DNA of 64,000 nucleotides from Phyllostachys edulis (Eukaryota > Streptophyta > Magnoliopsida > Poales > Poaceae), in assembly GCA_036346405.1 (NCBI GenBank), contig CM070561.1, positions 30,846,215-30,910,214 of the forward strand, read 5' to 3'. A model generated the notes under the pieces. The model did no database searches and was not told the origin of the DNA. It worked only from the letters and a program-made list of their open reading frames with translations. The translations under genes were made by a program, and so were the position numbers. Positions 46,443-58,282 of this stretch are shown here, piece after piece. The first letter of the stretch is position 1, and each line of letters begins with the position of its first letter.

Positions 46443-47062
46443 CTACCTTCTTGCGTGTACTAAGTGATGCCATGCCCTTCTTGAGGATCGTCGTGACATG
46501 ATTAGCAGAAGTTGCAGGTTCTCCCAAGTAGTAAAACCAGGAAACATATCTTTCCACTGTACTTGTACTTGGACTCGGACTCGGCAGATTAATTTGATTC
46601 CTTGTTTGATCAACCTGTAAACCTTGATATACAATGGTTGAATGGAAGCATCATTATCAAAGGAATCTACATTTAACTGAGGACTTACGGGGTCACTGGC
46701 TTGAATTGCTTTCTTCAACTGGGACACATGCACCACTGGGTGTATCTTAGTTTGAGGTGGAAGCTGCAGTTTATATGCCTCCTTGGCAATTCTCTGAATG
46801 ATTTGATAGGGCCCGAAGTACTTAAAATTGAGCTTCTGAGAAGAACGATTGGCTACAGAAGTCAGAAGTCTGCACATATGGTTGCAATCTCAAATAGAAC
46901 CAGTGGCCAACAGTAAAATCTCTTTCTTACATGTGCTTATCTGCATGTGCTTTCATGCGCTCTAGAGCTCTCTGCAACTGTTGAATGATTTGTACCATTA
47001 CAGCTCTTTCATGTAACCATTGCTCCAAGTCTGGAACATCAGTCCTTTCTATATTTGTTATT
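46443..47062 (-). pseudogene. Gypsy integrase C-terminus and chromodomain-like tail, left half of a split fragment
   Basis: - strand: from 47045 down, LEQWLHERAVMVQIIQQLQ and ALERMKAHADKH, then a frame change near 46880, then KLNFKYFGPYQIIQRIAKEA, YKLQLPPQTKIHPVVHVSQL and WKDMFPGFTTWENLQLL. This is the classic end of Ty3/Gypsy integrase (FGPF-I ... AYKLQLPP ... HPVFHVSQLK). The upstream continuation lies at 58196-58282, because a Copia element was inserted between. Gene is dead. Confidence 0.82.
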
Positions 47063-47452
47063 TGTCAATCCGCTCGCCGGTGTCTATGCACACGAACACA
47101 CTGGAACAAACACACACATACACTGGAAGAAGAAAGAACTTGCAAGATAGATTTTTTGGTGTTGTCCAACTTGCACAGGGTTTTCCTGTTTTATCTTTTC
47201 CGCTTATACTAAACAAACAAATGAATAACTGAAAGCTATTCATAACCAACCAGCGCCATAAGAGCAGACAGTAGGGTCATGCGCCACCCCCTAATTAACG
47301 GCATAACTAGTGGCATAACACAGCCATGCAAAACTTCAATGCTGCATGACTGCACAGTCAGCCAGTCTCTAAAACTGAAACGTTTCCGCTAATCGAAACA
47401 AGAAATGTTACCGCTAATTGAAACAAGGAATGGCTCACAGGATTAATCAACA
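47063..47452 (-). repeat. 3' LTR of the small Copia element
   Basis: Direct repeat of 57784-58195, for example at catgcaaaacttcaatgctg and gaagaagaaagaactt. Confidence 0.88.
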
Positions 47453-47468
47453 AACACCCCCTAATCCT
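47453..47468 (-). other. Polypurine tract of the small Copia element
   Basis: On the - strand GATTAGGGGGTGTT directly before the LTR. Confidence 0.7.
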
Positions 47469-47650
47469 CGATGTGCTTTCTTGATCTCGACGATGCCACG
47501 TCGTGCTCTTGCGGTCGTCGATGTTGCCGGCCATGTCACTATTACGGTAGCCGACAAACTGTGGTTCATCTAATTTCTTCGCGTAATGATAGCCATAGCT
47601 CCACATAACAGTAATGTACCGGAGTATATACTTGATTGCCACGCGCCGCC
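47469..47650 (-). pseudogene. RNase H trace of the small Copia element
   Basis: - strand: RRVAIKYILRYI, then DEPQFVGYRNSDMAGNIDDR and KSTT, the Copia RNase H start (V-K-R-I-L-R-Y ... GY-D-SD-AG-ID-RKST). One conserved aspartate region reads GYRNSD instead of GYSDSD. Confidence 0.75.
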
Positions 47651-47990
47651 TGCTGTCGCACCCCGACCATGGCGACACCGTGTGTCGCCACTAAACCCGC
47701 AGCGCCATCGTGCGCTCCGTCTGCAACCTGCCCTCGCGACATCGGCGCTTCGGCTGCGCCGCCCGTCTTCAGCGCCTGCGGTACTGCGCCATGCACGAAC
47801 GCCCGTCGCGCCGTGATCGTCGGCCTAACATCGTGCCGCGATTCGCGCCACCACGCCTCGCGCTGCGTCGCGTCCGTCTTGCCGCTGCCGCCGTGTCCTG
47901 TGTGTCGCGCACCCGGCCGCTCACACTCCGCCATGTTGCAGGGCATCGCCGCACGCTGCTAGCTCCCGCGCCCGATGTGCATCGCCACAC
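47651..47990 (-). other. GC-rich scrambled interior of the small Copia element
   Basis: CG-rich, open in several frames on both strands; probably decayed integrase sequence between the pre-integrase and RNase H traces. No motif is recognisable. Confidence 0.35.
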
Positions 47991-48437
47991 GCTACCATAC
48001 ACTGCCAGCTTCCTCATTCGAGCGGCCTCGCCGCCCCATGAACCGCCGGCCGTGTTGCGCCAGTCTCCGCGAGTCGTTGTCGCACCACGCGGACAGGCAT
48101 ATCGGCTGTGAAATGCTGAGGGTGAGCACATAGAACCGGTTGCGAGTGCATTTTACCCTAGCAAGTATGCGACTCTGCTGGTCGCGGATTGTGAGCACGT
48201 TGTCCTGGATGATCGTCTGGTAGTCGTTCTTGTTGAGCTGCTCGAGGCTCGGCAGGTGAATAGGACGGTGCCACGCCCACGTATATCCACCACCGAGCCG
48301 TCGCCGAACTTGACGAAGCTAGTGACACCCTCGTCAATCTCCACAAAACTTTCCTGGTACCCGAACATGTGATTGCTGGTGCCGGTGTCCAGGTACCAAG
48401 CATCGTCATGGGCATGCTCCTCACGCCCTAGATGCAC
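47991..48437 (-). pseudogene. Protease and pre-integrase domain, small Copia element
   Basis: 48437-48240 on the - strand: DAWYLDTGTSNHMFG with catalytic D-T-G, then FVKFGDGSVVDIRGRGTVLF. After a frame change, 48198-47991: NVLTIRDQQSRILARVKCTR and NRFYVLTLSISQPICLSA, the pre-integrase domain; the H-x-R-x-G-H block has decayed. The protease frame follows gag directly after one TAG codon and is in the same frame, so the stop is a point change or a read-through site. Confidence 0.75.
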
Positions 48438-49515
48438 CTACGCGTGCACCTCGTTGAGTACCACGTTAGTACCCGCACCCACAGAAACCTCGGTGAGCGC
48501 GCACACCTGCGCCATGAGAAGCATAGGTTCATCGTCAACCTCTGTTAGGTTAACTTGCTCGGGGCGTTTAGACTTGCGGAAGTTTCTAGAGTAACTCAAA
48601 TTCATGTACTTGTCGCAGTTGTAGCACTGAACCTGCGACATGTCACGGCGCACACTAGACGAGCCACCGTCCTTGCCGTCATGCCCGCCGTTGTTACGTC
48701 CATGGCCACGTGGCTTGCCGCGATAACTATTATCACCACTAGTGGAGCTGTCTCCTTCCTCCCTCTTCTTGGCGCGTGCGAGCCACTCCTCTTCAGTGGG
48801 GAGTAGATGCCCATCGGAGCCGCCCAAGTCGTCACGAGCATAGCGCTGCTCCACTAACCGAAGCTGGCCAGTGAGCTCTTCGATCAACAACGTGCTCAAG
48901 TGAAGCAGTGTCTCGATCGAGATTGCCACCTGTGTATACCTGGGTGGCACAACACGAAGGAAATTCTTGACTACCTTTTCTTCTTCCAACATGTCGCCTA
49001 GGATCCGGAGATTATTGATGAGTCCTGTGATCTTGATGCAGAAGTCATCCACCGACTCACCATCCATGAATTCGATATTCTCGAACTCCTTGCGAAGCTT
49101 CTGTGCATTCGCCTCACGAACGCGTTCGACGCCCATCCGCATCGTCTTCATGGTGTCCCACACCTGCTTAGTTGTGTCCTTCACCACCAGCGTGGATAGC
49201 ATGTTCGGTGACACAGCACAGAGGATGGCGGACAACGCCAATCTGTTATCGCGGTAGTCAGTGTTGCCAGGTTCGATCGCCTCCCACAGGCCCTGTGCCT
49301 GCAGGTTCACTCTCATCACGAGGGCCCAATCAGTGTAGTTCGTCCGCGTCAATGTGGGGTAGGCCACCAATCCACTCGTCTCCCTTACCACCTGCTGCAC
49401 CATGATCTCTTGGCCGTCATTGCCACCGGATCCAATCTCGCGACCGCTGTTGCCGTCGAGATTGCTCGCGCGAGTAGTGTTGCCGTCGCAATGTACCCTA
49501 TCTTGGGGAGGAGAC
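48438..49515 (-). pseudogene. Gag of the small Copia element, main part
   Basis: Long open frame on the - strand containing YPTLTRTNYTDWALVMRVNL, GLWEAIEP, RLALSAILCAVSPNML, LRKEFENIEFMDGESVDDFC and EEKVVKNFLRVVPPRY, the Copia gag (UBN2-type) fold. The zinc knuckle CYNCDKYMNLSYSRN has kept two cysteines but lost the histidine and last cysteine. The 5' end of the frame is at 57746-57715 (ATG at 57746-57744, M-S-H-D-G-S-R-S) on the far side of the Angela-like insertion; the two parts join in frame when that element and one copy of gagac are ignored. So this gag was still open, about 360 codons, when it was interrupted. Confidence 0.85.
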
Positions 49516-51076
49516 TGTTGGAAATATGCCCTAGAGGCAATCATAGAGATGATTATATTTCATTATGTTCACAATATTTGATAATATGTTATCTTGTTCC
49601 TTGAATGAATCATCAGTCATGAAGATTAACGAGTATGTGACTTGTTGGTGAAGCTTTTTTAACTTATGATGATGTCGTTCTAAAAATATCCCTGGTCGGA
49701 ACACTAGTGACTCTACGACCAGCACATGTATTGATTGATGACCACGTTTCACCGGTCATGGATATAGGGATATCAAATCAATAATGTGGACACGTGTTAG
49801 AGAACATGGTGTTGGATAAGACCCACCTTGAGACACTATTGAGATTGTTATGATTCTATGTGTCGTTAGTTGGTCTCAAGCAATGATGATGTATAATCCT
49901 TAGACACGAGATCGGCATGGTTTCCTACATGTGTAATAGCACTCTTAGGGGTTGCCAAACGCCGCTAAATGGCGGGTGGTTATAAAGGTAGCTTTCGGGT
50001 ATGCTATGAAACATGCGAGAGGATGTATTTGGTGGGATATGGGATTTGCCCTCCTAACATAACAGAGAGATATCTCTGGGCCCTCGAAGTGGTCGGATAA
50101 AGAAAGTGCATGGCCATGCCCTTTGGTGGTCGAAGAGTTCGACCACATAAGGTTATCCGATACTCGATCGAGAAAGCATTGAGCAGTCCATGGATGACAC
50201 AACATCTCACAGAGTTCAACCCGGATATCGTGAGGCAAAGGGAGAATACATGAGTAGGTCGCTTGGATTCGACCGACTACTGATTTGGTCGTATGGAGAT
50301 ACAAGCAAGTCGTGGGCGGTCGAGCGTAATCACGAGTGGTGAAACCAAGTCGTGGGAGTTCTGAGTTGGTCATGATCGAATCTGAATGGTCAGATAGAGA
50401 TAGGACACAGTCGTAAGTGATGAGGACACAGTCGTAGATCATATTGCATTAAGGTTCGTCCGATATAATTTGTGTGTATTAGGAATCGTTATGTCTGCTA
50501 GGAACCGCTTCGACTCGTGGTGGGAAAGGGTTTCAGTCACAACCGAACTACACATGAACCTAACGGGTCACACATTAGCAGGTTGGAACAAACCGAGACG
50601 AATCTGATTAAATGGCGTGTTTGGATAGGATCCATCACGGGGCACTATATAAGGAGATGCATGAGGTTTGTTGGGGAGATAGAGTTGGCGCAAGTTGCCC
50701 TACCAAAACCCTAGCCGCCATCTTCTTGAGTGCCTCCCGTGCGATTGGTGCTAGCACACCGGCGTCACGGTTGTTCCTTCCTGAGCGTGTGGATACCATA
50801 GAGGTGCTTCTCGTTGTTGCGCTTAGGGCGATCTGCGATCTTCGCTAGGAAGCTGCAGAGGTCTTTGGAGGAGGCGATCAACCAACAAAGACGCTGGACG
50901 ATCGACTACGACCAGTACATCGACGCGCTCTTCGTCAGACCAGGCTGCTCCTACACTTCTTCCGCTGCTCTGCGCGTCTAGTGGTAATGATCTGTGATCA
51001 TCTTCTTACTTGGCTTCCTGGTTTACGTGGTAGAAATTTTGATTTGTCGCTATCGTAGCCTACCCGTATCCCTTCA
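49516..51076 (+). repeat. 5' LTR of the Angela-like element
   Basis: Contains a TATA box (ctatataagg, 50644-50653). Several open frames on the - strand here are chance. Confidence 0.92.
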
Positions 51077-52245
51077 GTGGTATCAGAGCCATCCTGCGTA
51101 GTTTTTGATCGGATCGATCGCATATACTTGATATGTGGTAGTAGTAGATTGGATCTATTCTTGGTCGTATCTGAAACCTAGGCCACGGATCGATTAGATC
51201 GTCGATTTTGATGTTAGTAGATGGGTATCGAGGAGGTACAAGTTAAGAGCACCGGATGATCCACTCGACTTGTTTTTCGACTACCTTGCATAATACTCCT
51301 ACGGTCGAACTCCTAAGCGGGACCGCCATCTTTGGCTAATCGTCTGCATCGCGTTATAGGTAATATGTGTTCATGTCGTCCGATAGAATTGGATTCTATC
51401 GTAACTTGTTTTTGCGAGGATTGATGTGAATAGTATGGCCCATTGTGTATGTGATGCATGTATGGATTTTTATGATCTGCGTGTCATGTTGTGAGATAGC
51501 CATCGAGCTACATATTATTGTATAACGGTCTGCGTACCGACATGTGATGCTTGATATTATCCTATGTAATTCATTACTAGCTCTTAGGAGTAATTGCTTG
51601 GTAGATGAATGCGGGTGAAGACTTCAAGCATGGTGGTCGGGAGGACAGGAAGCATGCTGATGGAGATCGTCATGTTAAGGGCCATACTATTTCACAGTGA
51701 TATGATTATCTGTGAATGTTTGTGTTTATTCTTGTCATGATATTAAGTCATGTTTTTCATTAGATGCTTTTAACATGATAAAATTAAAATTCCCTCACAT
51801 AATGTTAAGTTAAACTTGATGCCCTCAATAAGCCGCACCATCAAAAGTCTTGTATTTTAATGGTAGGTCTTGCTAAGCGGAATGCCATTAACTTTCCTTG
51901 ACTAGATGGGTTTGTGTCGGACACTTACGCATTGCATTGGTTTAACTTGACAAGGTCATCATAACGGTTATGGACCTTGGGGCATAGGGTTGGGTGCTTG
52001 AAGCATAGAGATGCTACCCAACAACAAGAGTCATATAGAGATATGATTAGCAAAGGGTTGCTTACGAATTCATTAATCTTCTAGCGGTGATGCCAAAGCT
52101 CACTAGTAGATTACGATTGTGGATCTTGAATCACTAAATGTCATAAGAGGATATGGTATTTAGTGGGAGTATCTTTATTAAATTGTTTAATAGAAGTTAC
52201 TTTTTGAACATATGTCTTAGTTTTGCGTATTTTATGTTGTAGATC
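51077..52245 (+). other. Primer site and leader of the Angela-like element
   Basis: tggtatcagagcc at 51078-51090 matches the initiator-methionine primer site. The following 1.15 kb is untranslated leader; a long leader is usual in this lineage. Confidence 0.85.
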
Positions 52246-53081
52246 ATGGCACCAATCGTTGTACCAACATCGGTTTTGCTTTACGTTCGATACTTGAAAA
52301 GGAAAAAGCTGAATGGAACAAATTTTATGGATTGGTCCATAACCTAAGAATTGTTCTTAGGCAAGATAAAAGGAACATGTTCTAGAGGAACCAATTCGGA
52401 TGTGCTGCGATAATCTTGCTACTACTCTTAAATCCGCCTATAAAAGGCATGTGATGAATCCTTGATGTTAGGCTGTCTCATGCTTGCTGCGATGAACTCG
52501 CACCTTGAAGCAGTTTGAGAACATTGAGGCCCTACGATATGATCGTGGCGCTCAAAGGCATGTTTGAGACACAAGCAAGAACCGAGAGATTTGAGATCTC
52601 AAAGAACTTGTTTGCGTGTAAGCTAGCCGAGGGTAGTCCGTGAGCCCACATGTGATCAAAATGGTTGGTTACACACGAGCTTGGAAAAACTTGGTTTTCC
52701 AGAGTCAAGAGTTGGCTCTGATTTGATTCTTGCTTCGCTTCACGCAAGCTATGGTCGATTCATTACGAACTTCCATATGAATGGCTTAGACAAGAATCTC
52801 ACCGAACTACATATGATGCTTAAGGCTGCAGAGGACATTAAGAAAAGCAACATCATGTGATGATGGTGCAAAAGAGTACAAGCTTCAAGAAGAAGGCTAA
52901 GACTTGGGTCAACAAAAAGGGCAAGGCTAAAGTTTCGGATGAGATCCAAACCAACAAACCTAAACCCAAGACTAAGTCTGGCCCAACTCAAGAGAATGAA
53001 TGCTTTTACTGCAAAGAGCTAGGCCATTGGAAGAGGAACTGCAAGAAATACAGGCGATCTGAAAAAGAATGGTGGGACTAA
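52246..53081 (+). pseudogene. Gag of the Angela-like element
   Basis: Starts with M-A-P-I-V-V-P-T-S-V, then recognisable pieces in shifting frames: KLNGTNFMDW, ESLMLGCLMLAAMNSHLE, and near 52750-52860 the block ASYGRFITNFHMNGLDKNL with LHMMLKAAED. The last frame, 52857-53081, has a Lys-rich stretch and the intact zinc knuckle CFYCKELGHWKRNC. Several stops between 52340 and 52560. Typical gag of BARE/Angela elements. Confidence 0.82.
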
Positions 53082-53099
53082 ACCTTCCACTTCAGGTAT

Positions 53100-56000
53100 T
53101 AATGTTATAGATGTTCTTCTTGCAGATTCTTCTGTTAACTCATGGGTATTTGATACCGGGTCGGTTGCTCATATTTGCAATTCGATGTAGAGTCTAACAA
53201 AGAATAGGAGAGTTGCAAGAGGGGAGATGGATCTTCGCGTCGGGAATAAAGCAAAGTTTTCTGCATTATCCGTCGGGACTTTACCATTGGTTTTGCCTTG
53301 AGTTTATTATGGAATTAAATAATTGTTATTACGTTCGACCATGAGTAGAAACATTATCTCGGCCTCATGTTTGATGGCGAGAGGTTATAAATTCATTATT
53401 GAGGACAATGGTTGTTCTATATTTTTGAATGATATGTTTTATGGCTATGCTCTGTTTTGAGCAGGTTGTTTATTTTAAATCTTGATGATGCACCCATCTT
53501 TAATATTAATGCAAAGAGGCTTGACCTAATAATATGAATTCCACTTTTATCTGGCATTGTCGTTTGGGTCACATAAGTGAGAAACGCATGAAGAAGCTCC
53601 ATGATGATGGAATTCTAAACTCATTTGATTTGGAATCATTTGAAACATGCGAGTCTTGCCTACTTGGAAAAATGACCAAGACACCTTTCATTTGGTCGGA
53701 ATGAGAGGCGTCCGACTTGTTGGCACTCATACATACTGATGTGTGTGGACCAATGAGCACGACAGCTAGAGGTGGTTTTCAGTACTTCATTACTTTCACC
53801 GATGACTATAGTAGATATGGATATATCTATTTAATGAGGCATAAGTCGGAATCCTTTGAAAAGTTCAAAGAGTTCCAGAATGAGGTACAGAATCAACTTG
53901 GCAAGACAATCAAATCTTTGCGATCGATCGTGGAGGTGAATTTTGAGCGAGAATTTGGCAATCATTTGAAACAATGTGGAATTGTTCCTGACTTACGCCA
54001 CCGAGTACTCCACAATGGAATGGGGTGTCCGAGCGGCGTAATAGGACCTTGTTAGACATGGTTCGATCGATGATGAGCCAATCTGATCTGCCATTGTATT
54101 TTTGGGGTTACGCTCTAGAAACAGCCGCTTTCACTTTAAATAGGGTACCATCTAAATCAGTAGATAAGACACCATATGAGATATGGACCGGAAGAGTCCT
54201 AGCTTGTCTTTTCTAAAGATTTGGGGATGTGATGTTTATGTTAAACGTTTGACGTCTGATAAACTCACACCTAAGTCAGAAAAATGCTTCTTTATAGGAT
54301 ATCCTAGGGAAACCAAAGGATATTATTTCTACAACCAAGAGGAGAGCAAAGTGTTTGTTGCCCGAAATGGTGTCTTTTTGGAAAAAGAGTTTCTTTCCAA
54401 AGAAGTCAGTGGGAGAAAGGTGCAACTCGAAGAAACTCGGGAAACATCTGAAATTGTTTCAACTCCTATTGAAACTCTACAGGATGAACAAAATATTGTT
54501 GAACCTGTAGATGAGGCATCAGCCCCACGTAGATCTAAAAGGCCACGTCAAATGCCTATAAGGTATGGGCATGACGTATTATTATTGAATAATGATGAGC
54601 CTAACACTTATAAGGAAGCGATGATGGACCCAGACTCTGAGAAATGGCTTGGAGCCATGAAATCCGAGATAGACTCCATGAGAGACAACCAAGTTTGGAA
54701 CCTGGTCGATCCACTTGATGGCGTTAAAACCATTGAGTGCAAATGGATCTATAAGAAAAAGATTGATATGAATGGAAATGTTCACATTCATAAAGCTCGA
54801 CTAGTCGCAAAAGGTTTTCGACAAGTTCAAGGAGTTGACTACGATGAGACCTTCTCACCGGTAGTGATGCTTAAATCTATACGGATCATTCTAGCTATTG
54901 CTGCATATTTCGACTATGAGATATGGCAAATGGACGTCAAAACGGCTTTCCTTAATGGATTTGAACATGACACAACCTGAAGGTTTTGTTGATCCAAATA
55001 ATGCTAGTAAAGTTTGCAAACTTCAGAAGTCTATTTATGGATTGAAGCAAGCATCTCGGAGTTGGAATATACGTTTTGATGAGGAGATCAAAAGGTTTGG
55101 TTTCAATCAAAAACAAAGAAGAACCTTGTGTTTACATGAAGGTTAGTGGGAGTGCACTTGTAATTCTAATCTTATATGTGGATGACATATTATTGATTGG
55201 GAATGATATTCCTATCTTTGGAATCATTAAGGCATCATTGAAAAATAGTTTCTCTATGAAGGACCTAGGAGAGGCAACATATATCTTGGGAATAAAGATC
55301 TATAGAGATAGATTGAGAAGGCTAATTGGATTAAGCCAAAGTACTTATATTGACAAGGTGTTGATTCGGTTCAACATGCAAAATGCCAAGAAAGGGTTCT
55401 TGCCTATGTCACATGGCATAAGTCTTAGCAAGAGTCGGTGTCCTTCGACTCTTGATGAGCGAGACCGCATGAATGGTATTCCATATGCTTCATTTATTGG
55501 ATCTATCATATGCGCCATGATATGTACTCGACGGATGTATCATATGCTCTAAGTGTTACAGTAGATACCAAGTGATCCCGTGAATGTCCTTTGGGCAAAT
55601 GTGAAAAACATTCTTAAATACTTGAGAAGGACTAAGGATGCGTTCCTAATTTATGGCGGTGATGAAGAGCTGGTTGTAAATGGTTACACCGATGCAAGCT
55701 TTCAAACCGACAAAGATGATTATCGTTAGCAATCTGGTTTTGTATTCATTTTGAATGGAGGTGCGGTGAGTGGAAAAGTTCGAAGCAAGAGACGGTAGCT
55801 AATTCTACAACAGAGGTTTAGTACATTGCGGCCGGAAGTGCAAAGGAAGGTGTTTGGATAAGAAATTTTATTCTTGAGTTGGGTGTGGTTCAGTGCCTCT
55901 AGCCCAATGGATCTCTATTGTGACAATAATGGAGCCATTCTTGCAGAGCTAAGGAGGCTAGATCCCATCGAAGTCCAAGCACATACTCGAGGCGTTATCA

Positions 56001-56100
56001 TCTCATTCGCGAATTGGTGGATAGAGGAGATGTTAAGATATGCAAAATTCATATGGATTTAAATGTTCTTGATCCGTTGACAAAGCCTCTCCTGACCAAA
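53100..56100 (+). pseudogene. Pol of the Angela-like element (protease, integrase, reverse transcriptase, RNase H)
   Basis: In order: protease SWVFDTGSVAHICNS (D-T-G at 53152-53160); integrase CRLGHISEKRMKKLHDDG, CESCLLGKMTKTPF, HTDVCGPMSTTARGGFQYF; 54025-54216 VSERRNRTLLDMVRSMM; 54183-54980 IWGCDVYVKRL, FFIGYPRETKGYYFY, then reverse transcriptase NQVWNLVDPL, KARLVAKGFRQVQGVDYDE, WQMDVKTAFLNG; Y-V-D-D at 55175-55186; RNase H around 55680-56060 (GYTDASFQTDKDD, LYCDNNGAI). At least six frame changes and several stops. The second integrase aspartate (R-S-D-x-G-G-E) is lost in a local rearrangement at 53920-53950. Confidence 0.88.
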
Positions 56101-56156
56101 GCATGAGGCGCACACAAGAGCTATCGGTATTAGATACTTAAATGATTGACTCTAGT

Positions 56157-56169
56157 GCAAGTGGGAGAT
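56157..56169 (+). other. Polypurine tract of the Angela-like element
   Basis: gcaagtgggagat directly before the 3' LTR. Confidence 0.8.
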
Positions 56170-57709
56170 CATTGGAAATATGCCCTAGAGGCAATCATAG
56201 AGATGATTATATTTCATTATGTTCACAATATTTGATAATATGTTATCTTGTTCCTTGAATGAATCATCGGTCATGAAGATTAACGAGTATGTGACTTGTT
56301 GGTGAAGCTCTTTTTAACTTATGATGATGTCGTTCTAAAAATATCCACGGTCGAAAGTCACCGGTGAACACTAGTGACTCTCGACCAACACATGTATTGA
56401 TTGATGACCACGTTTCACGGTCATGGATATAGGGATATCAAATCAATAATGTGGACACGTGTTAGAGAACATGGTGTTGGATAAGACCCACCTTGAGACA
56501 CTATTGAGATTGTTATGATTCTATGTGTCGTTAGTTGGTCTCAAGCAATGATGATGTATAATCCTTAGACATGAGATCAGCATGGTTTCCTACATGTGTA
56601 ATAGCACTCTTAGGGGTTGCCAAATGCTTCTCGTAACTGGGTGGTTATAAAGGTAGCTTTCGGGTATGCTATGAAACATGCGAGAGGATGTGACTGGTGG
56701 GATATGGGATTTGCCCTCCTAACATAACAGAGAGATATCTCGGGCCCTCAAGTGGTCGGATAAAGAAAGTGCATGGCCATGCCCTTTGGTGGTCGAAGAG
56801 TTCGACCACATAAGGTTATCCGATACTCGATCGAAAAGCATTGAGCAGATCCATGGATGACACAACATCTCACAGAGTTCAACCGGATATCGTGAGGCAA
56901 AGGGAGAATACATGAGTAGGTAAGTTAGTTCGACCCGACTACGACCGGTCGTATGGAGATACAAGCAAGTCGTGGGCGGTCGAGCGTAATCACAGAGTGG
57001 TGAAACCAAGTCGTGGGAGTTACGAGTTGGTCGTGATCGAATCTGGCTGGTCGTATAGAGATAGGACCTGGTCATAGATCATATTGCATTAAGGTTCGTC
57101 CGATATAATTTGTGTGTATTAGGAATCGTTATGTCTGCTAGGAACCGCTTCGACTCGTGGCGGAAAGGGTTTCAGTCACAACCAACTACACATGAACCAA
57201 ACGGGTCACACACTTAACGGGTTGGAACAAACCAAGACGAATCGATTAAATGGCGTGTTTGGATAGGATCCATCACGGGCGCTATATAAGGAGATGCATG
57301 AGGTTTTGTTGGGGAGATAGAGTTGGCGCAAGTTGCCCTACGAAACCCTAGCCGCCATCTTCTTGAGTGCCTCCGTGCGATTTGGTGCTAGCACACCGCG
57401 TCGGTTGTTCCTTCCTGGGCGTGTGGATACCATAGAGGCGCTTCTCGTTGTTGCGCTTAGGGCGATCCGCGATCTTCGCTAGGAACTGCAGAGGTCTTTG
57501 GAGGAGACGATCAACCAACGAAGGCGTTGGACGATCGACTCGACCGATACATCGACAGCGCTTTCGTCGGACCAGTGCCGCTCGACACTTCTTCCGCCGC
57601 TCTGCCGCGTCTAGTGGTAATGATCTGTGATCATCTTCTTGCTTGGCTTCCTGGTTTACGTGGTAGAAATTTTGATTTGTCGCTATCGTAGCCTACCCGT
57701 ATCCCTTCA
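56170..57709 (+). repeat. 3' LTR of the Angela-like element
   Basis: Direct repeat of 49516-51076, with TATA at 57283-57288. First two bases are ca where the 5' copy has tg. Confidence 0.92.
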
Positions 57710-57714
57710 GAGAC

Positions 57715-57783
57715 CTGGTAGGAGAGCGTGAACCGTCGTGCGACATCGTCACAGGCAGGAGAGTACGAATCTCTGATACCAAT
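57715..57783 (-). pseudogene. Primer site and gag start of the small Copia element
   Basis: ctctgatacca at 57771-57781 is the reverse complement of the primer site TGGTATCAGAG, next to the LTR. The gag start codon lies at 57746-57744 on the - strand. Confidence 0.8.
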
Positions 57784-58195
57784 TGTCAGCCTGCCCACTG
57801 GTGACTACGCACACGAACACACTAGAACAAACACACGCGCACTGGAAGAAGAAAGAACTTGTAAGACAGATTTTTTGGTGCTGTCCAACTTGCACAACAT
57901 TTTCATGTTTTTTCTTCACCTCCTGTATTGAACAAACACATGAGTAACTGAAAGCTATTCATAACCAGCCAGTGCCATAAGAGCTGCCAACAGGGTCATG
58001 CGTGACCCCCTAGTTAACGACATAACTAGGGGCATAACACAGCCATGCAAAACTTCAATGCTACATGACTGCACAGTCAGCCAGTCCCTTGCCATGCAAA
58101 ACAAAACTGAACCAAAACTGAAATGCTACCGCTAATCAAAACAAGAAACGTTACCGCTAATTGAAACAAGAAATGGTTCACAGGATTAATCAACA
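57784..58195 (-). repeat. 5' LTR of the small Copia element
   Basis: 412 bp; direct repeat of 47063-47452. Confidence 0.9.
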
Positions 58196-58282
58196 GTATT
58201 CACCATACCAAAATGTCTTGGTAATTGTCCATAAAGAATCTCAAAAAGAGTTCTGCTTGCTGTTGAATGAAAAGATATATGT
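58196..58282 (-). pseudogene. Gypsy integrase, right part of the split fragment
   Basis: - strand: SFHSTASRTLFEILYGQLPRHFGM, the integrase motif W-Y-N-T-S-F-H-S ... PFE-LYG. It runs directly into the fragment at 47062 once the Copia insertion is set aside. Its upstream side is cut at 58283 by a Tat-like LTR. Confidence 0.78.

Larger units (their letters stand above)
49516..57709 (+). mobile_element. Ty1/Copia retrotransposon, Angela/BARE-1/RIRE1 type
   Basis: 8194 bp, flanked by gagac (49511-49515 and 57710-57714). LTRs of 1561 bp (49516-51076) and 1540 bp (56170-57709) begin tgttggaaatatgccctag (the 3' copy begins ca instead of tg) and end cccttca. Initiator-methionine primer site at 51078-51090, a gag-pol order of Copia type, and a polypurine tract. 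The LTRs differ by many small indels and substitutions, and gag and pol have numerous stops and frameshifts, so it is an old, dead copy, though it is the youngest layer of this stack. Inserted in the gag gene of the small Copia element. Confidence 0.93.
47063..58195 (-). mobile_element. Small Ty1/Copia element, internally deleted, itself interrupted
   Basis: LTRs 57784-58195 (412 bp, 5' on the - strand) and 47063-47452 (390 bp, 3') begin TGTTGATTAATCC and end TGACA in the element's sense. Flanks are ttatt (47058-47062) and gtatt (58196-58200), a 5-bp duplication with one change. Without the 8.2-kb Angela-like insertion and one of its duplications it is about 2.93 kb: LTR, primer site, gag, protease, a trace of the pre-integrase domain, a GC-rich scrambled stretch, a trace of RNase H, polypurine tract, LTR. 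Integrase and reverse transcriptase are missing. It lies inside the Gypsy integrase fragment, showing the order of events. Confidence 0.85.

Noticed and set aside
47636..48131. Overlapping Arg/Ala-rich open frames on both strands
   Set aside because: CG-rich decayed Copia interior; adjacent traces of pre-integrase and RNase H domains give the real identity.
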